Shown in pieces: positions 41,066-49,168 of a DNA stretch of 64,000 nucleotides (position 1 is the stretch's first letter; each line of letters opens with the position of its first letter). Below the pieces are notes generated by a model. That model worked only from the letters and a program-made list of their open reading frames with translations, was not told the origin of the DNA and made no database searches. A program made the translations under genes and the position numbers. This DNA is from Microbacterium sp. zg-Y1090 (GTDB taxonomy: Bacteria; Actinomycetota; Actinomycetes; Actinomycetales; Microbacteriaceae). The DNA lies in assembly GCF_030246945.1 (NCBI RefSeq), contig NZ_CP126742.1, positions 744,001-808,000 of the forward strand, read 5' to 3'.

Positions 41066-41567
41066 GGTTCGGGGACCTTTCCGCGCCCCGCCCCCCGGTG
41101 CCGGTGGTCCGGGCGTTCGGGGACCTTTACGCGCCCCGAACCGGGCGAATCCGGGGTTCGGGGACTTTTTCGCGCCCCGAACCACCGGCATCCGGGGTTC
41201 GGGGACCTTTTCGCGACCCAAACCACCGGCATCCGGGTTCGGGGTGCGGGCGGCGCGCGGGGACGCGCGACGTTTACGCGCCCCGAGCCACGGGAGTCGG
41301 CGTTCGGCGACCTTCACGCGACCCAAACCGGGTGAATCGGGGCTTCGGCGACCTTTACGCGCCCCAAACGACAGGCATCCGGGGTTCGGGGACCGTTACG
41401 CGACCCACACCGGGTGAATCGCAGGTTCGGGACTTTTTCGCGCCCCAAACCACAGGCATCGGGGCTTCGGCGACCTTTACGCGCCCCAAACCACCGGCAT
41501 CCGGGGCTTGGGGACCTTTACGCGACCCAAACCCACAGGCATGCGGGGTTCCGGGACCTTACGCGAG
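41066..41567. repeat. array of about 12 degenerate ~41-bp hairpin repeats
   Basis: The unit reads roughly GTTCGGGGACCTTTACGCG, then CCCC(A/G)AACC and one of two spacers (ACCGGCATCCGG or GGGTGAATCGG). Period is 39-43 bp, with one longer unit at 41236-41300. In units 2 and 3 the flanks form perfect stems of 8 and 9 bp, for example GGTTCGGGG (41155-41163) with CCCCGAACC (41175-41183) around a T-rich loop. It fills the space between two convergent genes. The period is not a multiple of three, so it is not coding. Confidence 0.88.
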
Positions 41568-41816
41568 CCGCAGCGTCCACCCCACCGAGCACACGTCGAT
41601 CGCCAGCGGCGGCGGGTCGGCGAACTTCGGGATCTGCACCTCCGCCCAGACGTCGGGGGCAAGGCCGACGCGCGGGAACGCGGTACCGGCGTGCTCCACG
41701 TCGGCATCCGCCACATAGGCGATGACGTCCAGCGCGTCGAGCTTGGTGACCGGCATATTGACCACGAGCGTCACGGCGTAGGGGCCGCCGGCGGTATCGC
41801 GGGTCGGGATGGTCAT
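41559..41816 (-). CDS. small hypothetical protein
   Basis: An 85-residue soluble protein starting MTIPTRDTAGGPYAVTLVVN with LDALDVIAYVADADVEHAGTA (split) in the middle. The alternating pattern suggests a small beta-rich domain; no family recognised. Its stop lies in the last unit of the hairpin array. Codon use resembles its neighbours. Confidence 0.6.
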   Translation of the reverse strand: MTIPTRDTAGGPYAVTLVVNMPVTKLDALDVIAYVADADVEHAGTAFPRVGLAPDVWAEVQIPKFADPPPLAIDVCSVGWTLRLA

Positions 41817-41879
41817 CGTGTCATCCTCGTCACCTCACGTCGGGCTCGCCAGCCCTGATGCCTCGGCGACCTGTCGCTT

Positions 41880-41885
41880 TAGGCT
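41880..41885 (+). promoter_or_regulatory. leaderless -10 box TAGGCT
   Basis: Ends 7 nt before the ATG at 41893. Confidence 0.45.
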
Positions 41886-41892
41886 GACGCGC

Positions 41893-42204
41893 ATGTCAGC
41901 GATGAACCTCGTACGCTCCGCCGCCGGAGCCGCCCTGCTCGTCAACGCCGTCCCGCACGGTGTCGCCGCCGTGCAGGGCACGCCCTTTCCGTCGCCGTTC
42001 TCCGATCCGCCGGGGGTGGGCCTGTCCTCACCGGCGGTGAACGTCGCCTGGAGCGGTGCGAATCTCGTCGCCGGGCGACTGCTGCTGGACCGCACCGAGG
42101 GCACGGCCGGCGAGCGTGTCGTCGCCGCGCTCGCCGCAGCCGGAACGGCGCTGGTGCTGGCGTCGTACTTCGGCCGGGTTCTGCGACCCCGCCGCCGCCG
42201 GTAG
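41893..42204 (+). CDS. small membrane protein of unknown function
   Basis: A 103-residue protein with three weakly hydrophobic stretches (residues 5-22, 47-62, 72-92) and a basic RPRRRR tail. Hydrophobic loop residues PHGVAAVQGTPFPSPF lie between the first two. The start follows a leaderless -10 box; the frame is open further upstream without support. No family recognised. Confidence 0.6.
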   Translation: MSAMNLVRSAAGAALLVNAVPHGVAAVQGTPFPSPFSDPPGVGLSSPAVNVAWSGANLVAGRLLLDRTEGTAGERVVAALAAAGTALVLASYFGRVLRPRRRR

Positions 42205-42235
42205 TCGGCGCGGCGGGCCGCAGCACGCGGGCTGC

Positions 42236-42790
42236 TCAGCCGATGGCATCCTCGCGCTTGGGCAGCACCCAACCGGGGCGCACGAAGTGGCAGGTGTAGC
42301 CGTTCGGGATGCGCAGCAGGTAATCCTGGTGCTCGGGCTCGGCCTCCCAGAAGGGTCCGGCGGGCTCGATGGTGGTGACGACCTTGTTCGGCCAGATGCC
42401 GGAGGCGTCCACATCGGCGATGGTCTCGCGTGCCACCCGCTCCTGCTCGGGGGTGACCGGGAAGATCGCCGAGCGGTAGCTCGTGCCGACGTCGTTGCCC
42501 TGACGGTTGAGGGTCGACGGGTCGTGGATCTGGAAGAAGAAGGCCAGGATGTCGCGATACGTCGTCTGGGTGGGGTCGAAGATGATCTCCACCGCCTCGG
42601 CGTGGCCGGGGTGGTTGCGATAGGTGGGGTGGTCGTTCTGGCCGCCGGTGTATCCGACGCGGGTGGAGACCACGCCCGGCTGGCGGCGGATCAGGTCTTC
42701 GACGCCCCAGAAGCACCCGCCGGCGAGCACGGCGGTTTCGGTGCCGGGGGTACGGGTGATGGCTCCGGTGTCGGTGGGTCCGCTGGTCAT
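42236..42790 (-). CDS. msrA: peptide-methionine (S)-S-oxide reductase
   Basis: A 184-residue MsrA, repairing oxidised methionine with thioredoxin as electron donor. The active site is GGCFWG near residue 27; further landmarks are [23 protein letters not shown] and the C-terminal [11 protein letters not shown] with a second Cys. Full length, cytoplasmic. GAGGAG lies upstream of the ATG. Confidence 0.95.
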   Translation of the reverse strand: MTSGPTDTGAITRTPGTETAVLAGGCFWGVEDLIRRQPGVVSTRVGYTGGQNDHPTYRNHPGHAEAVEIIFDPTQTTYRDILAFFFQIHDPSTLNRQGNDVGTSYRSAIFPVTPEQERVARETIADVDASGIWPNKVVTTIEPAGPFWEAEPEHQDYLLRIPNGYTCHFVRPGWVLPKREDAIG

Positions 42791-42935
42791 GATGCGTGCT
42801 CCTCGTGAGTGTCGGTCTGCAGTCTTTCAGGCCCGAGGGCCCGGATGGGTGACGCCGCCGGCTGCGGCGTCATAGACCGCAACGGATGCCGGTGCCGTTT
42901 TGGTCCCGCGAACCTGGGAGCGGCCCGTGAATCGG

Positions 42936-44069
42936 TCACGGACCGGAGGCGGGGCGGATGCCGGAGGCGGGCGGTGCCGCCGCGGCTCGCGGCAGGTCCT
43001 GGTCGAACGACACCCGGGAGACGAGCTCGCGGCGGCTCGCCACGCCCACCTTCGCGAAGATCGACTTCAAGTGGTCCTGCACCGTGTAGGGCGACACCCC
43101 CATCGTCCCCGCGATCGCGCGGGTGTCCCCGCCCCGCAGCACCAGCCGAAGCACCTCGTTCTCGCGCGCCGTCAGCCCGTAGGCGGCGCCGACCAGGTCG
43201 ATGACGTCTTGCGGGTGGGCGTGCTCGATCGTGACGACCACGTCGCCGCTTCGGCCTTCTCCCATCAGCGGCGCCGCCTGCAGCAGCAGCCACACCCCAT
43301 CGCCGCGGCGGATCCGAAGGCGCGGCATCCGTTCAGCGTCGCCCCGGGCCACCCGGCGCACCGCCGTCACCAGCGCCTGCACCGATACGAGCGGGTCGCC
43401 CGATGCGCTGTCGGCGGCGACCCGCTGCAGCGCCTCCGCTGCAGCATCGCTGCATTGCACGATGTGGTCGCGCGTGTCGACGACGATGACGGCAGGGCCG
43501 ACCGCTGCGGCCTCGTCGTGCCGTACGGCACCGGCGAGAAGTCCCGTGCGGATGCCGCGGGCGAGCGCCGGGGCGAGAGTGCCGAGAAAGCCCGCCTCGG
43601 CGGGCGAGAAGGGGCGGTCATCGGCGCCGCGGAACAGCGCCAGCCCACCCCAGGGTCCGGTGCGGTCGGCCAGCAGCACGCGTGCCTCGTCGTGGAACCC
43701 GAAGAGGGGGACCATCAGCTCGCTCATCCGCGGGGAGCGCTCGATCACCCCGGAGGTGGCCGTATGCGCGGTCGCCACCACCTCCCGCCTGGCCAGCAGT
43801 GCCCGGTACGCGGTGGGGTCGTCGCGGCCGTACTCGATCTGCGCCCAGTCCCTGTCGCCGTCGTCGCGACCGGCCAGTGCTCCCGTCTTCAGCGCGCCGG
43901 CGACCATCGCGGTGGTGGGGTCGATGGTCGACAGGCACGATGCCGCGAACCCCAGCACCCTGCCGAGCGCGTCGATGGCATGCTCTGCGAAAGCAGGCAG
44001 GGCGAACCCCGCGCGGGACATCAGATCGATCTCGTCGCGGGCACGACGGTATGCAGGCGCATGGGCCAT
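42936..44069 (-). CDS. LuxR-family transcriptional regulator
   Basis: A 377-residue regulator whose N-terminal 300 residues look like degenerate GAF/PAS sensing domains (AVIVVDTRDHIVQCSDAAAEAL is PAS-like, near residue 190), with a C-terminal LuxR helix-turn-helix LTARENEVLRLVLRG...VSPYTVQDHLKSIFAKVGV near residues 305-345. No receiver domain. It faces a divergent FAD oxidoreductase gene and may regulate it. The ATG at 44069 is 7 nt from the -10 box GACACT. Confidence 0.87.
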   Translation of the reverse strand: MAHAPAYRRARDEIDLMSRAGFALPAFAEHAIDALGRVLGFAASCLSTIDPTTAMVAGALKTGALAGRDDGDRDWAQIEYGRDDPTAYRALLARREVVATAHTATSGVIERSPRMSELMVPLFGFHDEARVLLADRTGPWGGLALFRGADDRPFSPAEAGFLGTLAPALARGIRTGLLAGAVRHDEAAAVGPAVIVVDTRDHIVQCSDAAAEALQRVAADSASGDPLVSVQALVTAVRRVARGDAERMPRLRIRRGDGVWLLLQAAPLMGEGRSGDVVVTIEHAHPQDVIDLVGAAYGLTARENEVLRLVLRGGDTRAIAGTMGVSPYTVQDHLKSIFAKVGVASRRELVSRVSFDQDLPRAAAAPPASGIRPASGP

Positions 44070-44076
44070 GCACGAC

Positions 44077-44082
44077 AGTGTC
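44077..44082 (-). promoter_or_regulatory. leaderless -10 box GACACT
   Basis: Ends 7 nt before the ATG at 44069. Confidence 0.35.
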
Positions 44083-44109
44083 CCGCTGGCGCAGGGCCGG
44101 CGCCAGACC

Positions 44110-44141
44110 CCCACCCTTCTGGGAGTGACAGCGCGGGTGGG
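44110..44141. promoter_or_regulatory. CCCACCC / GGGTGGG dyad in divergent promoter region
   Basis: CCCACCC (44110-44116) and GGGTGGG (44135-44141) are inverted complements between the LuxR and FAD-oxidase genes; a further GGTGG follows at 44151. Possible regulator site. Confidence 0.3.
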
Positions 44142-44210
44142 CTCTGCGAGGGTGGCCTGGTTCGCACCGGGCGCGTCGTCGCCCTCCTGATCGATCCGGA
44201 TGCACCCGAG

Positions 44211-45581
44211 ATGACTCTTCCCGCCCCGCTCCTCGACGGACCCGCTGCCCTGCGCAGCGCGCTGGCCGAGCGTGTCGTGCTCGCCGACGATGTCGAGTAC
44301 GACACTGCTCGGCTCTCGTGGAACCGTTCCGTCGACCGGCATCCACTCGCCGTCGCGCGTCCGGAGAGCGCCGAGGACGTCGTGGCCGTCGTGCGCGCCG
44401 CCGGGTCGGCAGGGTTGCGCCTGATGCCGCAGTCCACCGGGCACGCCGCCGCCGCTCTGCGGGGGGCGGACCTGTCGGACACCGTCATCGTCGACCTCTC
44501 CCGGCTGCGCGGCGTGAGCGTCGACCCCGAGGCCCGGTCGGCACGCGTACTCGGCGGCTCGACCTGGAACGACGTGCTGGCCGCCGTCGCCCCGCACGGG
44601 CTGACGGCGCTTCACGGCAGCGCGGGCGACGTCTCGGTGGTCGGCTACGCGCTCAGCGGCGGGGTGTCCTTCTACGCCCGCGCCCACGGCCTGGCCGTCG
44701 GGAGTGTGACGGAGGCCCAGGTGGTCACCGCGGACGGGGCGCTCGTGCGGGCCGCGGCCGACGAGAACCCCGAGTTGTTCTGGGCGTTGCGCGGCGGTGC
44801 CGGGGCGATCGGCGTCGTCGTCTCGGTGCGTCTGGAGCTGCTGCCCTATGCCGACGTGTTCGCCGGGATGCTGCTGTGGGATGCCGTCCACGCCGCCGAG
44901 GTCACCCATGCGTGGGCGCGGTGGACGGCCACGGCGCCGGAGTCGGCGACGACGGCGCTGCGGGTGCTGCACCTGCCGCCGCTGCCGGGACTGCCGCCTT
45001 TCCTGAGCGGCCGCTCGGTGGTCGTGGTCGACGGGGCGATCCTCGAGACGGATGCCGTGGCATCCGCGCTGCTCGAGCCGCTGCGTGCGCTGTCGCCGGA
45101 AGTCGACACGTTCGCCCGCATCCCCGCGCCGGCGCTCGTCGGGGTGCACATGGACCCGCCCGATCCGACACCGTCGGTGTCGGCCGCGTCGATGCTGGCG
45201 GCGCTCCCGCCGGAGGCCGCCGACGCGTTCGTGGCAGCGAGCGGGATGCCGGGGATGTTCATCACCGAGCTGCGCCATCTGGGGGGAGCTGCGGCGCGGC
45301 CGGTGGAGGGCGGCGGGGCGGTCTCGGCGGTGACGGGGGAGTACGTCGCCCACGCCGTCGCTGTGGCCCCGGTTGCCGACGCGGTGCCGGGTGCGGAGGC
45401 GGCGGTGCGCGCCGGCCTGGCGCAGCTCGCGCCGTGGCGGTCGACGGGGGTGGCGCTCACCTTCGTCGATGAGCCGGACAGTGACCGGGCACCGGCCTTC
45501 GGTGATGGACTCGTCCGACTGCGGGAACTCAAGCGGGCGATCGACCCGAACGGAATGCTTCGGGGGGCGCATCCGATCTGA
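44211..45581 (+). CDS. FAD-binding oxidoreductase (berberine-bridge/oxidase type)
   Basis: A 456-residue enzyme of the VAO/PCMH flavoprotein superfamily. The FAD domain has MPQSTGHAAAALRG near residue 72, where the His could carry a covalent FAD, then VLGGSTWNDV and GSAGDVSVVGYALSGGVSF. The second covalent Cys of bicovalent members is missing. The C-terminus LKRAIDPNGMLRGAHPI is BBE-like. Members oxidise sugars, alcohols or alkaloids. The open frame extends over 1.3 kb upstream as an antisense shadow of the LuxR gene; the ATG at 44211 is where homology begins. Confidence 0.87.
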   Translation: MTLPAPLLDGPAALRSALAERVVLADDVEYDTARLSWNRSVDRHPLAVARPESAEDVVAVVRAAGSAGLRLMPQSTGHAAAALRGADLSDTVIVDLSRLRGVSVDPEARSARVLGGSTWNDVLAAVAPHGLTALHGSAGDVSVVGYALSGGVSFYARAHGLAVGSVTEAQVVTADGALVRAAADENPELFWALRGGAGAIGVVVSVRLELLPYADVFAGMLLWDAVHAAEVTHAWARWTATAPESATTALRVLHLPPLPGLPPFLSGRSVVVVDGAILETDAVASALLEPLRALSPEVDTFARIPAPALVGVHMDPPDPTPSVSAASMLAALPPEAADAFVAASGMPGMFITELRHLGGAAARPVEGGGAVSAVTGEYVAHAVAVAPVADAVPGAEAAVRAGLAQLAPWRSTGVALTFVDEPDSDRAPAFGDGLVRLRELKRAIDPNGMLRGAHPI

Positions 45582-45667
45582 TCGCAGCGCGGGTCTCGTG
45601 GGGACGGGCTGGGGGACGGGCGGAGGTGCGGGCCGGAGGGCGGCCCCGCCTCCGTCCGGCGTCGGGG

Positions 45668-45673
45668 GACAAT
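45668..45673 (+). promoter_or_regulatory. leaderless -10 box GACAAT
   Basis: Ends 6 nt before the ATG at 45680. Confidence 0.45.
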
Positions 45674-45679
45674 GGACCC

Positions 45680-46063
45680 ATGTCCCCTGCGCTGAGCGAG
45701 ATCGCCGATTCCGAGTACGTGCTGCTCACCACCTTCCGCAAGACCGGTGTCGCCGTCTCGACGCCGGTGTGGGCGGCACCCGACGGCGACGAGCTGCTCG
45801 TGACGACGGGCGGCGCTTCGGGCAAGGTCAAGCGGCTGCGTCACACCGAACGGGTGACGCTGACCCCGTGCGACGTGCGCGGCAACGTCGTCGACGGGGC
45901 AGTCGCGGTCGAGGCCACCGCCACCGTGCACGACGACGATGCGACGATGGCGCGCCTGGACAAGGCTCTGAACGCCAAGTACGGCATCAAGTACAAGATG
46001 ATCCGCGCCGGCCAGAAGCTGCGTCGCGGTCAGAGCGATTCGGTCGCGCTCGTCATTCGCTGA
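45680..46063 (+). CDS. PPOX class F420-dependent oxidoreductase
   Basis: A 127-residue split-barrel protein: YVLLTTFRKTGVAVSTPVWAA at residues 11-31, ELLVTTGGASGKVKRLRH, VTLTPCDVRGN and the C-terminal KYGIKYKMIRAGQKLR (all typical of the Rv1155/Rv2074 type). It probably reduces a small substrate using F420H2. A stand-alone, leaderless gene. Confidence 0.87.
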   Translation: MSPALSEIADSEYVLLTTFRKTGVAVSTPVWAAPDGDELLVTTGGASGKVKRLRHTERVTLTPCDVRGNVVDGAVAVEATATVHDDDATMARLDKALNAKYGIKYKMIRAGQKLRRGQSDSVALVIR

Positions 46064-46118
46064 CGGCTCCACCGGCAGGGATGCTCGGACGGCGATGTCG
46101 GCCGTCACCCCCGCGAAC

Positions 46119-46150
46119 TAACATCGAATCACCGCCCGCCATCTGAGGAG
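46119..46150 (+). promoter_or_regulatory. -10 box TAACAT and ribosome site GAGGAG
   Basis: TAACAT at 46119-46124 and GAGGAG at 46145-46150, 7 nt before the GTG at 46158. Confidence 0.4.
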
Positions 46151-46157
46151 TCCCGCC

Positions 46158-47444
46158 GTGCCTGCAGCCGCTGACGCACTCGCCCACGCCGACGATCTCG
46201 CCGCTTTCGTCGCGGCGTCCCCGTCGAGCTTCCACGCCGCGACAGAAGTGGCGGAACGGCTCGTCGATGCCGGTTTCACCCGGCTCGATGAAACCGCGGC
46301 CTGGCCGGCGGTCGCGGGCGGGCGCTTTCTGGTCGTGCGTGACGGCGCGGTGATCGCGTGGGTCGTCCCGGCCGGAGCGACCGGCGCGACCCCCGTGCGG
46401 GTGTTCGGGGCGCACAGCGATTCGCCGGCGTTCAAGCTCAAGCCGCAGCCGACCACGGGGTCGCTGGGCTGGCTGCAGGCGGGCGTGGAGGTCTACGGCG
46501 GCCCGCTGCTGAACTCGTGGCTCGACCGCGAGCTGCGCCTGGCGGGACGGCTCGTGCTCGACGACGGGTCGTCGGTGCTGACGGCGACCGGCCCCCTGCT
46601 GCGGCTGCCGCAGCTGGCGATCCACCTCGACCGTGAGGCGAACGACCACCTGGCGCTGGACAAGCAGACCCAGACCCAGCCGGTGTGGGGCCTCGGCGAG
46701 GCGGACTCGGCGGACCTGCTGGGTGAGCTCGCGCGCGCGGCAGGGGTGGATGCCGCTCGCATCCGCGGCTACGACATCGTCACCGCCGACGCCGCCCGGG
46801 GCGAGGTCTTCGGGCGCGACGACGTGTTCTTCGCCTCCGGGCGGCTCGACGACCTCGCATCCGTGCACGCCGGGGTCGTCGCGCTGGAGCGCGCGGCCGA
46901 CGGGTTCGACGCCGACCACATCGCGATGCTCGCGGTGTTCGACCACGAGGAGGTCGGGTCGGGCACGCGTTCGGGTGCGGCAGGACCCTTCCTCTCCGAC
47001 GTGCTGGAGCGGGTATGGCTCGGGCTCGGCGCCGATCGTGACGCGCAGCTGCGTGCGATGGCCGCCAGCTGGTGCGTCTCGAGCGACGTCGGCCACGCCG
47101 TGCACCCGAACTACCCGCAGAAGCACGACCCGGTGGTGCGTCCCACGTTGGGACAGGGCCCCATCCTCAAGATCAACGCGAACCAGCGGTACGCGACGGA
47201 TGCCGTGGGCGCGGCGGCCTGGAACGGCTGGTGCGCCGATGCCGGGGTCGCGTCGCAGGAGTTCGTCTCCAACAATGCGGTGCCGTGCGGGTCGACGATC
47301 GGCCCCATCACGGCGACGCGGCTCGGCATGCGCACGGTGGACGTCGGCATCCCGATCCTGTCGATGCACTCCGCACGCGAGCTCGCCGGCGTCAGCGATC
47401 TGTGGGACCTGCAGCGCGTCGCCGAGGTCTTCTTCCGCGGCTGA
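46158..47444 (+). CDS. apeB: M18 family aminopeptidase
   Basis: A 428-residue cytoplasmic zinc aminopeptidase that removes N-terminal residues, often acidic ones. Metal and catalytic motifs are FGAHSDSPAFKLKP near residue 93, SGRLDDLAS near residue 227, FDHEEVGSGTRSGA near residue 258 and SSDVGHAVHPNY near residue 310, with a C-terminal SMHSARELAGV. Complete and full length. GTG start with a good ribosome site. Confidence 0.94.
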   Translation: MPAAADALAHADDLAAFVAASPSSFHAATEVAERLVDAGFTRLDETAAWPAVAGGRFLVVRDGAVIAWVVPAGATGATPVRVFGAHSDSPAFKLKPQPTTGSLGWLQAGVEVYGGPLLNSWLDRELRLAGRLVLDDGSSVLTATGPLLRLPQLAIHLDREANDHLALDKQTQTQPVWGLGEADSADLLGELARAAGVDAARIRGYDIVTADAARGEVFGRDDVFFASGRLDDLASVHAGVVALERAADGFDADHIAMLAVFDHEEVGSGTRSGAAGPFLSDVLERVWLGLGADRDAQLRAMAASWCVSSDVGHAVHPNYPQKHDPVVRPTLGQGPILKINANQRYATDAVGAAAWNGWCADAGVASQEFVSNNAVPCGSTIGPITATRLGMRTVDVGIPILSMHSARELAGVSDLWDLQRVAEVFFRG

Positions 47445-47474
47445 GTCGTTTCGCGACGGCGCGCGGGGCGACCG

Positions 47475-47957
47475 TCAGTCGGTGAGCGCCGCGGCGTAGC
47501 CGCGCACCGAGCGGTTGTAGATCGGGAGCGTCGGTTCGACCGCTTCGATCGCCACGCGCAGCGCCTCATCGTGCCGCCCCGCGCTGTGCAGGGCCAGGGC
47601 GAGGAACACCGCCGGCGCGGCCCCCACCGACGGATGCGACGGCGCGGCGCGCAGCAGGGCGATGGCCTCGTCGACCCGGCCGAGGTTGCGCAGCGTCGAG
47701 GCGTGCTGCACCGCGAGGCGGGCAGCGCGCGCCGGGTCTATGTCGCAGAGGCCCGCCGCCGTGGCCGCGGAGTACTGCGTGTCGGCATCCGCTTCGTCAC
47801 CGGCGGAATCCATGGCGCCGCCGAGCTCGAAGGCGCCGAGCGCCGGATGCGGCGCCGCGGCCGCCAGTGAGCGCATGAGGTCGATACGCTCCCGGTCGTC
47901 GATGGTGTCGTCGGCCCAGAGGGCGGCGACCTGCTGCTCCCACTGATGTGCGGTCAT
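47475..47957 (-). CDS. tetratricopeptide-repeat protein
   Basis: A 160-residue all-helical protein with about three TPR-like helix pairs, the clearest being HASTLRNLGRVDEAIALLRAA and FLALALHSAGRHDEALRVAI. A protein-binding scaffold is likely. TACGCT lies 6 nt before the ATG. Partner unknown. Confidence 0.8.
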   Translation of the reverse strand: MTAHQWEQQVAALWADDTIDDRERIDLMRSLAAAAPHPALGAFELGGAMDSAGDEADADTQYSAATAAGLCDIDPARAARLAVQHASTLRNLGRVDEAIALLRAAPSHPSVGAAPAVFLALALHSAGRHDEALRVAIEAVEPTLPIYNRSVRGYAAALTD

Positions 47958-47963
47958 CCGGCC

Positions 47964-47969
47964 AGCGTA
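47964..47969 (-). promoter_or_regulatory. leaderless -10 box TACGCT
   Basis: Ends 6 nt before the ATG at 47957. Confidence 0.45.
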
Positions 47970-48002
47970 TGTCGGGCGAGCGCCGTGTTCGGAATGCGCA
48001 GG

Positions 48003-48614
48003 TCAGGCGTCGGCGTAGAACCGCCAGGCCAGACCCGGGTAGTCCACGACCATGCCGTCGTGGTCGACGGACAGGTCGGCCGAGAAGCTGCGGTCCTCGT
48101 TGGCATAGGTGACGGTGCGCTTGCCGGTGCGATCGTGGGAGCCGTAGTGCTGGCGTTCGCGGCGCACCTGCAGTGACGGCACGTCGACCCAGGCCGCCGT
48201 CAGCTGCTCCTCATCCCGGTCGCGGCGGTGCAGGTCGAGCCGGCGGATCGGCATGACGTTCGTCACGGGGCACAGGCCCAGATCGCAGTCGAGGGCGTCG
48301 CTGAGGTCGGTGTCGTCATCGAGACCGGGGTCGGCCCAGCGCTGGATCGCGCCGGTCTGCGTGACGGTCGCCCGCCAGGCGGCATCGCCGCCGCGGCGCA
48401 GGTCGAGCGAGCGGGACCAGCCCTTGCCGAGGGAACGCACGCGCAGGTGGTTGGTGACCCACCCGTCGCCGACATCGAGCGTCCACGACAGGGTGTACTG
48501 CTGCGTCACTGAGGATCCGTGGGCCCGCAGTCCGCTATTGCGGAACCGCACATACGCGGTGTCGACACGGGAGGGATCGTCCTCCCCGCGCCACTGATAT
48601 CGCTCGCTGTCCAT
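48003..48614 (-). CDS. putative glycolipid-binding protein
   Basis: A 203-residue soluble beta-rich protein of the putative glycolipid-binding family: LSWTLDVGDGWVTNHLRVRS near residue 45, RRGGDAAWRA, DALDCDLGLCPVTNVMPIRR near residue 108 with two Cys, and YPGLAWRFY at the end. Ligand binding is family annotation only. TAGACC lies 6 nt from the ATG. Confidence 0.82.
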   Translation of the reverse strand: MDSERYQWRGEDDPSRVDTAYVRFRNSGLRAHGSSVTQQYTLSWTLDVGDGWVTNHLRVRSLGKGWSRSLDLRRGGDAAWRATVTQTGAIQRWADPGLDDDTDLSDALDCDLGLCPVTNVMPIRRLDLHRRDRDEEQLTAAWVDVPSLQVRRERQHYGSHDRTGKRTVTYANEDRSFSADLSVDHDGMVVDYPGLAWRFYADA

Positions 48615-48620
48615 CCTTCC

Positions 48621-48626
48621 GGTCTA
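48621..48626 (-). promoter_or_regulatory. leaderless -10 box TAGACC
   Basis: Ends 6 nt before the ATG at 48614, inside the 3' end of the upstream DUF2834 gene. The same GGAGTAGACC context recurs upstream of the gene at 51610. Confidence 0.4.
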
Positions 48627-49052
48627 CTCCCGGGCATCGGGCGGGGCAATGCCCTTGTGCCTGAGCGCCGTCTCGGTCAGCGCGGTGCACCGGCGGCGCC
48701 GGTGCCCGTGGGCATCCGCCGCGTGCAGCCGGCGCTCCCGCATCGCCAGGAACAGCGGGAAGGTGAACGCGAACGCCGTCACCGCCGACAGCACGATGTA
48801 CAGCCACGCCCGCCGCATGCCCAGCCGACGGGCTTCGGTCACGATCAGCACGCACCCGGCGATCGCGACGACGAGCAGGTCGACGCCGAGGGAGCCGACG
48901 GCCGGACCACCGTCGAAGATGTCGCCGAGGAAGTCGCGCCCCATCACGACGGTCGACGCGTTGAGCGCGAAGGTGACGACGAGCCCGATGAGGGCGAGGG
49001 CCAGGTATACGAGCGACAGGGGCGTCCAGTGCGGCTTCTGTGAAGGCGTCAT
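48624..49052 (-). CDS. DUF2834 membrane protein
   Basis: A 142-residue membrane protein with three helices (residues 10-28, 45-65, 80-105) and a His/Arg-rich cytoplasmic tail (HAADAHGHRRRRC). Layout and LSLVYLALALIGLVVTFALN match DUF2834, of unknown function. The ATG at 49052 is supported by a GACAAT -10 box at 49058-49063. Confidence 0.77.
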   Translation of the reverse strand: MTPSQKPHWTPLSLVYLALALIGLVVTFALNASTVVMGRDFLGDIFDGGPAVGSLGVDLLVVAIAGCVLIVTEARRLGMRRAWLYIVLSAVTAFAFTFPLFLAMRERRLHAADAHGHRRRRCTALTETALRHKGIAPPDARE

Positions 49053-49115
49053 GAGGCATTGTCGCCTGGGAATGCCGTGGGAGCGCCGTCGCACCCCTGT
49101 TGACCTCGACGTCAG

Positions 49116-49125
49116 CGATATATCG
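49116..49125. promoter_or_regulatory. PadR-type operator candidate CGATATATCG
   Basis: A perfect 10-bp palindrome with a TATCG half-site 6 bp further on, directly downstream of a TTGACC -35 (49100-49105) and upstream of the padR-like gene. Autorepression is likely. Confidence 0.5.
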
Positions 49126-49168
49126 TCGAGTATCGGTGAGACACGCCGATCAGACGAGGGGGACCACA

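Noticed and set aside
41066..41567. Repeat array as CRISPR
   Set aside because: The spacers are not unique but belong to two recurring types, the repeats are degenerate, and no cas genes are nearby.
40939..41718. Long arginine- and proline-rich open frames across the repeat array
   Set aside because: The ~41-bp period shifts the frame each unit, so these are artefacts of GC-rich repeats without ribosome sites.
42900..44210. N-terminal extension of the FAD oxidoreductase (frame open from 42900)
   Set aside because: The extension is antisense to the LuxR gene and shows no domain; homology begins after 44211.
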